Positions 7,049 through 14,230 of a DNA stretch of 22,220 bases are shown here, piece by piece. The notes under the pieces are model-generated. The model worked only from the letters and a program-made list of their open reading frames with translations, ran no database searches and was not told where the DNA came from. Each line of letters opens with the position of its first letter. The first letter of the stretch is position 1. The stretch comes from an uncultured Chloroflexota bacterium (GTDB lineage: Bacteria > Chloroflexota > Chloroflexia > Chloroflexales > Roseiflexaceae). Made by a program: the position numbers and the translations under genes. The stretch spans positions 1 to 22,220 of the forward strand of contig CALFIC010000184.1 in assembly GCA_937876225.1 (NCBI GenBank), in the 5' to 3' direction.

Positions 7049-8799
7049 GCGAGCTCCTCTACCGCACCACTACGGAGTAACGTGGCGTAGCGACTATCGG
7101 GCTGGTTACGCAAATCTGCTTCACCACCAAATTCATGTAATTGGCCATCGGCGAGGATGGCGATGTAATCGCACCGTCGCACCGTTTGCAGACGATGGGC
7201 GATGATAATCGTTGTTTTGCCTGCTAGGACGGTGTCGAGGGCGATTTCAAGCATTTTTTCGGTTTCGGGGTCGATCCGCGCCGATGCCTCGTCCAAAATA
7301 ATCACTTGGGGCTGCTTGAGATAGACCCGCGCCAGCGCAATTAACTGGGCTTCACCAGCCGATACGGCACCGTTGGCCGCCAGTAAGGTGTCGAGCCCTT
7401 GGGGTTGCTGTGACAACCAACGTTCGAGACCGAGGGTGCGCAAGGCATCGAGCAATTTATCGTCGCTAATCTCGCGATTAAAAAAAGTCAAGTTGTCGCG
7501 CACCGTGGCATAAAACAATTGCACGTCTTGGGTGACTAAGCCGACGCGAGAACGGAGCGAAGCCAGCTGATATTCGGGCAGGGCGTGGTCGCCAATCTTG
7601 ATGGCGCCGTTAGTGACATCGTACAGACGAAATAGCAGCCGAATCAAGGTGCTTTTGCCGCTCCCCGTGCGCCCCAGCAACCCAACCACGGCACCCGCCG
7701 GGATATGGAACGAGACATCGGTGAGTACTGGCGCTTCGACCGTTTCACCATCGGGATATGCAAAAGTGACATGGTCAAATGTCACCGCTGGCACTACTGC
7801 AGCGAGTGCTTCGGTACCATCGACCAAGCGTGATTTTTGTGCCATCAAGTCTACGACCCGCAAAATCCCAGCCGAAGCTTGTTGGAGCTGGTCGATTTCT
7901 TGGGCAATGGTGCGAATCGGCCAGACGACCATTTCGCCATAGAGCAGAGTCATTACAATCAGACCAATCGAAATCTGGCCGGCGAGGTAGAGCCACGAAC
8001 CAAACCCGAGGATCAAAATCGTCAATATGGCGGCCAAGGCCAGCGGCACAATCCAAGTCACGCCACCATAGACACGCCCTTGGATGTCGTAGCGATTTTT
8101 GGTGGCCATCAACACATCGAGGCGTCGAAGCACGTGGGCGCTTGAGCCGAGGCCGCGGATATCTTCGATGCCGGCCAGGCGTTCTTCGAGGAAGCTAAAG
8201 AGCTGGGCGGCAGCTTCGCGGCCTGCTTCCCAATAGGGCACCGCCACATTGCGGAGCGAGGTCAAAATAAGGGCTGAGAGCATGATGAACATCAGCATCA
8301 TCACGCCCAGCTTCCAGTTGTAATAAAACAGCACCCCGACCGTCGAAAGCAACAAAATGATGCTGCCACCGATTTGGAGTACCATCTGCGAAAAGAAACG
8401 GTTGAGGCTGGCCACATCGCCGTCGATGCGTTCGATCATGATGCCGGGGGTTTGTTGTTTGTGATACGACATGTCGAGGGCGATGGTATGGCGGGCGATG
8501 TCGGCGCGCAAACGATTAGCCGCACGCCAGCCGGCGGTTTCGCCGACATAGGTGGCTGACATGCGGGCACCTTGACGACAGAGCATGGTGATAAGGTAAA
8601 CCCCGGCGAGTGTCTGCAATTGCGTACTCGTCGTAGTCGTATGTACCGCTAAATCAACAAATTGCGACAGCAAATTCGGACCGAAGAGTTGCAAGGCATT
8701 GTCGAGCAAAATTAGCCCAATTAATAATCCTACTTGCACCCGTTGCGGCCAAAAATAAGTCTGCAACAATGCACGATAGCGCTGAAACTCTTGTGTCAT
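7045..8799 (-). CDS. ABC exporter half-transporter with non-canonical signature motif (heterodimer partner 1)
   Basis: A 584-residue ABC exporter subunit with a membrane domain (about 20-310) and an ATPase domain. Walker A is GRTGSGKST (376-384), Walker B ILDE with an intact catalytic Glu (E504), and the switch His is H535. The signature motif, normally LSGGQ, reads VSAGEAQ (479-485), so it has an altered core. In the head-to-tail ATPase dimer this signature faces the Walker A/B of the partner with the Glu-to-Asp change, so both defects fall in the same composite site. The ATG directly abuts the glycosyltransferase stop (TAA at 8802-8800) and follows AGGA with a 10-nt spacer lying inside that gene. 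The product is an inner-membrane exporter half; it needs the next gene for activity. Confidence 0.88.
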   Translation of the reverse strand: MTQEFQRYRALLQTYFWPQRVQVGLLIGLILLDNALQLFGPNLLSQFVDLAVHTTTTSTQLQTLAGVYLITMLCRQGARMSATYVGETAGWRAANRLRADIARHTIALDMSYHKQQTPGIMIERIDGDVASLNRFFSQMVLQIGGSIILLLSTVGVLFYYNWKLGVMMLMFIMLSALILTSLRNVAVPYWEAGREAAAQLFSFLEERLAGIEDIRGLGSSAHVLRRLDVLMATKNRYDIQGRVYGGVTWIVPLALAAILTILILGFGSWLYLAGQISIGLIVMTLLYGEMVVWPIRTIAQEIDQLQQASAGILRVVDLMAQKSRLVDGTEALAAVVPAVTFDHVTFAYPDGETVEAPVLTDVSFHIPAGAVVGLLGRTGSGKSTLIRLLFRLYDVTNGAIKIGDHALPEYQLASLRSRVGLVTQDVQLFYATVRDNLTFFNREISDDKLLDALRTLGLERWLSQQPQGLDTLLAANGAVSAGEAQLIALARVYLKQPQVIILDEASARIDPETEKMLEIALDTVLAGKTTIIIAHRLQTVRRCDYIAILADGQLHEFGGEADLRNQPDSRYATLLRSGAVEELA

Positions 8800-10026
8800 T
8801 TATACGGTTCCTGTATAGGGTGCTAACACCTGAATGGCATTAGCAACCCCTTGTTCACTGCTCATTTGGCGAGCAATGGTGCGAGCAGCATGACGATAAT
8901 CGAGATTATAGATGACATCGTGCAAATGCATCGCCAACGATTCGGTGGTCAATGTATAGCGCGAAAGGGGCGATGGCGCCACATATAAGCGTTCGGCTTG
9001 GGCTGCCCAGAATGGCTGATCAACGCCACGAGGCACAATCACCGATGGCACACCACTCGCGGTGGCAGCCGCAAATGTACCGGCACCGCCATGGTGGAGC
9101 ACTGCAACCGCACGGGCAAATATCGGTTGGTGGGGGATGTCAGCGTAGGTCACGAGTAACAGGTCACTATTGACAAATTGTGTCACATGCGACGGTACTT
9201 GGAGCAACAACCGCACACCGAGCTGGGCCGCTGCTGCTACGACCGTCGCATACAACGTACTCGATTCGTTTGCAGCGGGAGAGCCAAATGTTGCGACGAT
9301 ATACGGTGCATCTTGGTCAATGAATTGCTGCACTGCTGGGGGAATTGCAGGCGAGACTGGCATTTGCCATAGACCAGTTACCACGTGTTGTGGTGCTTTG
9401 TCCGGCCACGCTGGTAATAATGCCGGGGACGATGCAATCAATGCAGGTTGGCGATTGATTTGCGTGAGCCCACCAGTTACCCCACCACCATTGATGCGCC
9501 ATGGCCACCACAGCATACGATTCATGATGCGATGGGACATACGATTCCAGCGTATGGGGATGCGTGTCGTAGGCCACAATGGTGATGCAAATGCATCTGT
9601 AGGAATCAATGGCTGCAAGAGACCCCAGATAACCTGGGGTTGTTGCAGATTGGCATGCGCTACCCATTGCGTCGCCAACCCAGCAACCACGACTGATTTA
9701 GTGAAAATAGTCCGCTGCCCATACAAGAGCAACTCACTCATCATTGGTCGGGCTGCTTGTAAATAACGCCATGTGGCAAGCAACCCAGCACCAACACCGG
9801 CATGGAGGCTCAATGCTGAGCGGTATTCAGGGGTAAGGAGAAGGTCAGTAGGATCTGATGGTAGTGTGATGAGTGCCACACCAAAATGATTCACCCATGG
9901 TGTCCAGCGTGCACTCGTCGCCATGGTTACTGCATATCCCTGCTGACGCAATCCCAATGCTAACGCCATGTATGGCTGGACATCCCCACGAGTCCCACCA
10001 GCCACCAACAAAATAGGTTTACTCAT
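8800..10026 (-). CDS. GT1/GT28-type glycosyltransferase (sterol/macrolide glucosyltransferase-like)
   Basis: A 408-residue GT-B fold nucleotide-sugar glycosyltransferase. The N-terminus has the GTRGDVQP motif (11-18) of the family-28 N-domain found in sterol glucosyltransferases and antibiotic glycosyltransferases. The C-domain has HHGGAGT (311-317) and GVDQPFWA (334-341), which bind the diphosphate and sugar of the UDP-sugar donor. The acceptor is likely a lipophilic alcohol such as a terpenoid, sterol-like lipid or polyketide; that is inferred from the family. A TTG nine bases upstream (10035) is in frame, but the ATG at 10026 is preferred: it gives the usual start (MSKPILLVAGG) and overlaps the end of the methyltransferase gene (ATGAGTAA), pointing to translational coupling. 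It is the second gene of the methyltransferase-glycosyltransferase-ABC exporter row. Confidence 0.85.
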   Translation of the reverse strand: MSKPILLVAGGTRGDVQPYMALALGLRQQGYAVTMATSARWTPWVNHFGVALITLPSDPTDLLLTPEYRSALSLHAGVGAGLLATWRYLQAARPMMSELLLYGQRTIFTKSVVVAGLATQWVAHANLQQPQVIWGLLQPLIPTDAFASPLWPTTRIPIRWNRMSHRIMNRMLWWPWRINGGGVTGGLTQINRQPALIASSPALLPAWPDKAPQHVVTGLWQMPVSPAIPPAVQQFIDQDAPYIVATFGSPAANESSTLYATVVAAAAQLGVRLLLQVPSHVTQFVNSDLLLVTYADIPHQPIFARAVAVLHHGGAGTFAAATASGVPSVIVPRGVDQPFWAAQAERLYVAPSPLSRYTLTTESLAMHLHDVIYNLDYRHAARTIARQMSSEQGVANAIQVLAPYTGTV

Positions 10027-10825
10027 TTTTTTCAAATACCATCATCATGTAACGAATCGAACCATCGGCAAGGCATTGTTGGAGCGCCATGCTTCCCACC
10101 ATCGAACGCAGCAACGTGCTCCATTGCCACACGGGGCGACACCATCCGATGAATTGGGCTAACCACCATGGTAACGCACGAATATGAATCCCCTGCGTTA
10201 AATCGCGTACCGTACGCAAGCGAAACCCCGCAATTGCCGCATACTGCTGATGGGTATCGGGTGGCACCAGATTGGGAGCGAACCAACCATGTTGAAAAAG
10301 CCGCATCATCGGCGAAGGAGAAACATTTTGTGCCATATCATCACAGATTATTAGTATACCGCCAATGCGTAAATAGCGTCCAATTTCACGAAAAAACTGC
10401 GCAGGATCATCACTATGGATTAACGATTCTACCGCCCACGCCGCATCTGCACCGTCCGCAATTACGGGCAACTGATGAAAAGAACCTTGGAGCACCTCGT
10501 GGCCATTGGCGCGCGCTTGTCGAGCTTGGTCACGGCTCAATGTAATGCCCCACACCACCCCCCAATCAGGATGGCGCTGACGCAAATAACCAAGGGTAGC
10601 GCCCACACCACAGCCCAAATCCACCGCACGACTTCCCGCAGGAAGCAGACGTAATTCGTGGTTTATCAACGCATGAATCGTATCTGTGGGTGCGGCAGCA
10701 TCCACATCCGGGAGCGTAACGGCACGATGGATAGCACCGGTCTGGCGGGTTTGCCCAAATCGCAAAAACCACCGAGTGGTACGCTGGTAATAATTCATAA
10801 CTGCATCTTGATGTTGACGGTGCAC
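10019..10825 (-). CDS. Class I SAM-dependent methyltransferase (small-molecule / isoprenoid methyltransferase-like)
   Basis: A protein of about 268 residues with motif I DLGCGVGATLG (69-79), an acidic ribose-binding region and the SLIHSDDPAQFFREIGRYLRIGG stretch (about 134-156) typical of class I methyltransferases. The N-terminal NYYQRTTRWFLRFGQ and IHRAV pattern resembles the group that includes geranyl-diphosphate C-methyltransferase and natural-product O-methyltransferases; the exact substrate is uncertain. The frame is open to 11146, but that longer part overlaps the divergent MFS gene. Three starts are possible: ATG 10837 (no ribosome binding site), GTG 10825 (AGGAG 4 nt before) and ATG 10800 (no site). 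I chose GTG 10825 for its AGGAG and because it keeps the expected residues before NYYQRTT. Its last codons overlap the glycosyltransferase start. It is the first gene of the minus-strand row. Confidence 0.78.
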   Translation of the reverse strand: MHRQHQDAVMNYYQRTTRWFLRFGQTRQTGAIHRAVTLPDVDAAAPTDTIHALINHELRLLPAGSRAVDLGCGVGATLGYLRQRHPDWGVVWGITLSRDQARQARANGHEVLQGSFHQLPVIADGADAAWAVESLIHSDDPAQFFREIGRYLRIGGILIICDDMAQNVSPSPMMRLFQHGWFAPNLVPPDTHQQYAAIAGFRLRTVRDLTQGIHIRALPWWLAQFIGWCRPVWQWSTLLRSMVGSMALQQCLADGSIRYMMMVFEKNE

Positions 10826-10840
10826 CGGACTCCTCATGGC

Positions 10841-10849
10841 TGGTATAAT
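10841..10849 (+). promoter_or_regulatory. Extended -10 promoter of the MFS gene
   Basis: TGGTATAAT at 10841-10849 is an extended -10 box (TGn plus TATAAT). The TTGACG at 10814-10819 is 24 nt away, too far for a normal -35, which fits an extended -10 promoter that needs none. Start of transcription would be near 10856. Read on the minus strand the same bases give TTATACC, a possible overlapping -10 box for the methyltransferase. Confidence 0.5.
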
Positions 10850-10877
10850 GCCGACATCGTAAAACAAAGGATACTCC

Positions 10878-12179
10878 ATGTTACCACGTACCACACAGAT
10901 AGCCCGAATGTTGCGACTACCACATTGGCTATATGCGCCCCAAACCGGTGATGATCGCAACATGAATCGCGGCATGCTTGATGGATTTGGAGTAGGGATG
11001 GTCGAGGGCGTGCGTATCTTTATTCCCGTATTACTCACCCGACTCGGGGCAGACCCAATCAGTGTCGGATTACTATCATCGATGCCAGCAATTGCCGGTC
11101 TACTGTTGGCCGTACCAGTGGGGATGATTATTAGTCGCTCGAACAATGTTATCCCATGGTATGCCTGGAGCAGACTACTCCTATTTCTCAGTTACCCCAT
11201 CATGGCGCTGATCCCCCTGTTTTTTGGTGCCCAAACTGCTATTTTGTTGATGATTGGGGTGGCTGCTATTGCCACGTTACCCCAAACGACATTGTCGCTT
11301 GTTTTTAATGTGGTCATGGGTTCGATTATTGACACGTCACGCCGCTACCAACTCATGAGTTTGCGGTGGTCAATACTGGGGGTGTGTAACGGTATTTCTG
11401 TATATATTGCCGGCCAATATTTAGGCAGCAATGCGCCACTTACGGCATATGCCATCGTTATCTGTGGGGCATCGCTCTTCACTGTATTTGCTTTTTTGCC
11501 CGCCCGTCGCTATGAAGTCCCGCCGGAGCGCCGTGATACCCATGCGCCACCACAATCGATTACCAAAGCGCTTACGCAAATTGTTTTTTATGTGCGCAAT
11601 TATCGCGCATTTCGGCTATTTATTATTTGCCAAGCCGTATTTCAAAGTGGCTTAACCATGTCGGTTCCACTATTCCCATTACATTGGATTCGCGTTCTGC
11701 ATGCTGACGACAGCATTATTGGCACTGTTTCGATGATCCAAAGCGTGACGTTGTTAATCGGGTATATGGCAGGGTCATATATTGCCACGCGATTCAAGGG
11801 ACGCGTCGTTATTTTGTGGGTCTGTAGTATCGCACTCGGGACATACCCGTTGATTACCGCATTGGCAGGAAGCATGGCGCCGTTGGTCTTTTTTGCAGCA
11901 ATCTGGGGTGTTGCAACTGCCGGCATCGAATTAGTCCTGCTCGACATGCTCCTCGACAGTTGCCCACCAGGACAAGTGACCGCTGTCATGCCCGCCTACC
12001 AGATAGCAATGTTTACCGTCAGCTTGTTGGGACCACTGATTGGCACCATTGTTGCCCAAAACAGCAACACGACCATTGCCCTCATGTTGGCAGCAGGATT
12101 ACACTTCTGCGGTGCTGCCCTGTTTATTTTCTTCAAAATTGGCCGTACCCATCACACAGATAATCCCATTGCACAATAA
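10878..12179 (+). CDS. MFS-family transporter (efflux-like)
   Basis: A 433-residue protein with about twelve hydrophobic helices in two halves joined by a polar loop near residues 214-230 (RRYEVPPERRDTHAPP), the layout of the major facilitator superfamily. The first half has DGFGVGMVEGVRIFIPVLLTRLGADPISVGLLSSMPAIAGLL, much like MFS proteins of the drug-efflux type; the second has SGLTMSVPLFPLHWIRVLHADDSIIGTVSMIQSV. The substrate is not readable from sequence. The ATG follows AAAGGA with an 8-nt gap and the extended -10 box at 10841. It is divergent from the methyltransferase-glycosyltransferase-ABC row with about 50 nt between starts, so it may be co-regulated with it, for example as an alternative exporter or a precursor importer. 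Its stop is one base from the stop of the convergent aldo/keto reductase. Confidence 0.85.
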   Translation: MLPRTTQIARMLRLPHWLYAPQTGDDRNMNRGMLDGFGVGMVEGVRIFIPVLLTRLGADPISVGLLSSMPAIAGLLLAVPVGMIISRSNNVIPWYAWSRLLLFLSYPIMALIPLFFGAQTAILLMIGVAAIATLPQTTLSLVFNVVMGSIIDTSRRYQLMSLRWSILGVCNGISVYIAGQYLGSNAPLTAYAIVICGASLFTVFAFLPARRYEVPPERRDTHAPPQSITKALTQIVFYVRNYRAFRLFIICQAVFQSGLTMSVPLFPLHWIRVLHADDSIIGTVSMIQSVTLLIGYMAGSYIATRFKGRVVILWVCSIALGTYPLITALAGSMAPLVFFAAIWGVATAGIELVLLDMLLDSCPPGQVTAVMPAYQIAMFTVSLLGPLIGTIVAQNSNTTIALMLAAGLHFCGAALFIFFKIGRTHHTDNPIAQ

Positions 12180-12180
12180 A

Positions 12181-13098
12181 TTACTGCAATGGATTAGGGT
12201 TCCACCAACAGGGACCTTTGCCGGCGCGCGCCAAAGCCGCACGCACCCGAATATCGGCGAGTTGCGCTTCATTGAGCGGCACAAACGATTGATAGGCCGC
12301 AAACACCGCATCTTGTTCGTTGGCAAAACTCATCCCTAACAACGCCACATCAGGGTCAATCGTCAACGTATAGCGCACACACTCTTGGGCGGTCAAAAGT
12401 GCACCGGTATCCGCTTGATCCACTCCACCCGACGACAACTTGCCCCGCGGGCGTTGTTGGAGCGGCGCACCATAGCCTTCGGTATCGGCGACTAATTTGC
12501 CCGCCCCAAATGTTTTAAAACAGACACTGGCAATCCCTAATTCACGACTCAACGGCAACGTGTCGCTGAGATACCGCTCATCAACAAATGCGCCAACCGG
12601 GAACATCACGAGGTCACACCAACCATCGCGCATTGCTTGACGCAACACCTCAGGGTGATGCGACGAAATTCCCATGTTGCGCACCACACCGCGCTCCTTG
12701 AGCATGCGTAATTCCGCAAATGCGCCGTGTGGTTGCGTCAACTGCTGGTACATCGCCAGGTCAGACAAACCATGAAAGACATAGGCATCGAGGTAATCAA
12801 ACCCGAGACGTTGCAAAGATTCGTCGAGTTGGCTCGTCACCGAGCGATCAAACTCATCGATTTTGTCGATGACAAAGACGTCAGCCCGCCGGTGTCGCAC
12901 CGCCGCACCGACAATTTGCTCCGAAAATCCTGATTCATACCCCGGTGCCGTATCGACCACATTGACGCCGGCGTCGAGCGCCCGCGTCAATGTCGCCACA
13001 CATTCCGCAAGGGTCAGGCTACGGTCTGCTAAATCACCGGCACCAATTTGTGATGCGTTGAATCCGGTGCGCCCCAACATGCGTCGCGCAATCGTCAT
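12181..13098 (-). CDS. Aldo/keto reductase
   Basis: A 305-residue NAD(P)H-dependent oxidoreductase with the AKR catalytic set: D49 and Y54 in VVDTAPGYESG, K79 in VIDKID, and H109 in YVFHGLS. LGRTGFNASQIGAG at the N-terminus and RNMGISSHHPEVL (about 144-156) are typical of AKR proteins of the L-fucose/D-threo-aldose dehydrogenase and YajO-like groups. FANEQD near the C-terminus sits in the cofactor-binding region. It should reduce an aldehyde or oxidise a sugar in the cytoplasm; the substrate is unknown. The ATG follows GGAGG at 4 nt, and the terC stop is 11 nt upstream, so terC and this gene form a two-gene operon. It is convergent with the MFS gene, with a single base between the two stop codons. 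Confidence 0.87.
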   Translation of the reverse strand: MTIARRMLGRTGFNASQIGAGDLADRSLTLAECVATLTRALDAGVNVVDTAPGYESGFSEQIVGAAVRHRRADVFVIDKIDEFDRSVTSQLDESLQRLGFDYLDAYVFHGLSDLAMYQQLTQPHGAFAELRMLKERGVVRNMGISSHHPEVLRQAMRDGWCDLVMFPVGAFVDERYLSDTLPLSRELGIASVCFKTFGAGKLVADTEGYGAPLQQRPRGKLSSGGVDQADTGALLTAQECVRYTLTIDPDVALLGMSFANEQDAVFAAYQSFVPLNEAQLADIRVRAALARAGKGPCWWNPNPLQ

Positions 13099-13109
13099 AG
13101 TGCCTCCAA

Positions 13110-13868
13110 CTAGGAATGTGGCTCTTCCGCTTCAGCAATCGAATGCAACTTCACAGGTTGACTCGCCCGCATACGGATATTAATTAATTCGACAATGACC
13201 GAAAAAGCCATTGCGAAGTAGATGTAGCCTTTTTCGATATGGAAATCGAGTCCCTCCGCCACCAGCGACATCCCAATCAACGACAAAAACGACAACGCCA
13301 GAATTTTGATAGTAGGATGCTTTTCGATATAGCGACTCAGTGCCCCCGAAAACGCCAGCATCACAATTACGGCGATCACAATCGCCACAATCATGACGGC
13401 GATTTCGTTCGAAAGACCGACTGCTGTTATGACTGAATCAAGCGAAAAAACGATGTCAAGCACCGCAATTTGAGCAATCGTGCCCCAGAAACTGATTTTT
13501 TTGGCATCACTACCGACATGCGTGTCGGCACCTTCGAGGCTGTGGTGCATTTCCATGGTGCTTTTGGCAATCAAAAACAAGCCACCAACCAACAAAATCA
13601 CATCGCGTCCCGAGATTTCGTTGCCGGCCACCGTAAATAATGGCGCTACCAAACGCATAATCCACGTCAACGACAACAACAGCAAAATACGCGTCAGCAA
13701 TGCCACAATCAATCCCAGTTGGCGCCCACGATTTTGTTGGCTTGCCGGCAACCGCCCCGACAAAATCGCAATGAAAATGACGTTGTCAATCCCTAGCACG
13801 ATTTCGAGCAAGGCCAGGGTGATGAGTGTCACCAAATTTGCTGGATTAAAAATCGCCATTATGTCCAC
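13110..13868 (-). CDS. TerC-family integral membrane protein
   Basis: A 252-residue protein with about seven membrane helices and the TerC signature: LEIVLGIDNVIFIAILSGRLP (acidic residues E22 and D28) and LDIVFSLDSVITAVG (D138, D144). The C-terminal part has the usual ALSFLSLIGMSLVAEGLDFHIEKGYIYFAMAFS, where the His and acidic residues may bind metal. Family members (YkoY, YjbE, MeeF/Alx) act on Mn2+ export or in metal loading of secreted enzymes, and others are named for tellurium resistance; which role applies here is not known. I take GTG 13868 as the start because GAGG is 7 nt before it; the ATG three codons later is an alternative. The upstream leader was read for a manganese (yybP-ykoY) riboswitch and none was recognised. 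Confidence 0.88.
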   Translation of the reverse strand: MDIMAIFNPANLVTLITLALLEIVLGIDNVIFIAILSGRLPASQQNRGRQLGLIVALLTRILLLLSLTWIMRLVAPLFTVAGNEISGRDVILLVGGLFLIAKSTMEMHHSLEGADTHVGSDAKKISFWGTIAQIAVLDIVFSLDSVITAVGLSNEIAVMIVAIVIAVIVMLAFSGALSRYIEKHPTIKILALSFLSLIGMSLVAEGLDFHIEKGYIYFAMAFSVIVELINIRMRASQPVKLHSIAEAEEPHS

Positions 13869-13982
13869 GTACGTACCTCACTTAAATTCTTCACATTAAT
13901 TATTGTACCGTGTATTTATTATGTATGAGTGCTGAATTTGCCGCGAGTCATTTTTTGCACCTTTTGTCGGCACCACACATAT

Positions 13983-14011
13983 TTGACAATGAATCTGCTC
14001 CATGCTACTCT
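13983..14011 (+). promoter_or_regulatory. Promoter of the leader ORF-rsgA-GNAT operon
   Basis: A perfect TTGACA (13983-13988) and TACTCT (14006-14011) are 17 nt apart. Transcription would start near 14018, leaving a 5' leader of about 210 nt before rsgA that contains a short ORF and two hairpins. It lies in the 362-nt stretch (13869-14230) between the divergent terC and rsgA genes. Confidence 0.6.
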
Positions 14012-14050
14012 AATTTGGTAATCAGTTTGCACCATAGGAAGGACACGCAG

Positions 14051-14107
14051 ATGAACCAATCAACCTCATTCACACATCGTGTTCGTCCGCGTGGGCTACA
14101 ACGCTGA
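14051..14107 (+). CDS. 18-residue leader peptide ORF upstream of rsgA
   Basis: ATG 14051 to TGA 14107 encodes MNQSTSFTHRVRPRGLQR. The ORF has a strong AGGAAGGA (14036-14043) with a 7-nt spacer and begins about 33 nt after the predicted transcription start, so translation is likely. It ends 26 nt before the first of two hairpins, the second of which looks like a terminator. The peptide is rich in Arg at its end and contains R10-V-R12 and R12-P-R14, the Arg-X-Arg type of motif known to stall macrolide-bound ribosomes in erm leader peptides. I infer a regulatory leader peptide; there is no sign of a structural role. The low information in 18 codons means its reality rests on the binding site and context. 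Confidence 0.55.
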   Translation: MNQSTSFTHRVRPRGLQR

Positions 14108-14132
14108 TTTTCGTACTCCAATCGAATTTCAG

Positions 14133-14154
14133 ACCGTAGGCCAACGCCTGCGGT
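14133..14154 (+). promoter_or_regulatory. First leader hairpin (possible anti-antiterminator)
   Basis: ACCGTAGGC (14133-14141) pairs with GCCTGCGGT (14146-14154) over nine positions with one G-U pair and a CAAC loop. Its 3' arm contains GCGGT (14150-14154), which can instead pair with ACCGC (14161-14165), the 5' arm of the terminator. Its 5' arm can pair, 7 of 8 positions, with 14092-14099 inside the leader ORF. These alternatives make it the control stem of an attenuator; whether they form is untested. Confidence 0.5.
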
Positions 14155-14158
14155 TTCT

Positions 14159-14202
14159 ACACCGCTTGACACAACGTGTTTGGCGGTGTTTCTTTTGTTT
14201 TC
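14159..14202 (+). terminator. Intrinsic terminator-like hairpin before rsgA
   Basis: ACACCGC (14159-14165) pairs exactly with GCGGTGT (14183-14189). Inside, ACAC (14169-14172) pairs with GTGT (14176-14179), with a TTG/TTG internal loop between the two stems. A U-rich run follows (TTTCTTTTGTTTT from 14189). It stands between the leader ORF and the first gene of the operon, so it must be read through for rsgA to be expressed from the 13983 promoter. Confidence 0.65.
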
Positions 14203-14230
14203 ACCATCATGATTAGGATGAATACCCACA

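Noticed and set aside
7779..8198. 139-codon plus-strand open frame opposite the first ABC gene
   Set aside because: Arg/Ser-rich translation typical of antisense reading; the minus strand encodes a full ABC exporter.
10814..10849. Standard -35/-10 promoter pair TTGACG and TATAAT before the MFS gene
   Set aside because: The spacing is 24 nt, too long; the extended -10 explains the promoter better.
10838..11146. Upstream extension of the methyltransferase frame to 11146
   Set aside because: The extra residues are low-quality sequence antisense to the well-supported MFS gene; the methyltransferase fold begins near 10825.
13869..14050. Manganese (yybP-ykoY) riboswitch before terC
   Set aside because: The minus-strand leader of terC was read for its conserved loops and long helices and nothing matching was found.
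14005..14229. 74-codon minus-strand open frame opposite the rsgA leader
   Set aside because: No ribosome binding site, no family resemblance, and it runs through the two hairpins on the other strand.
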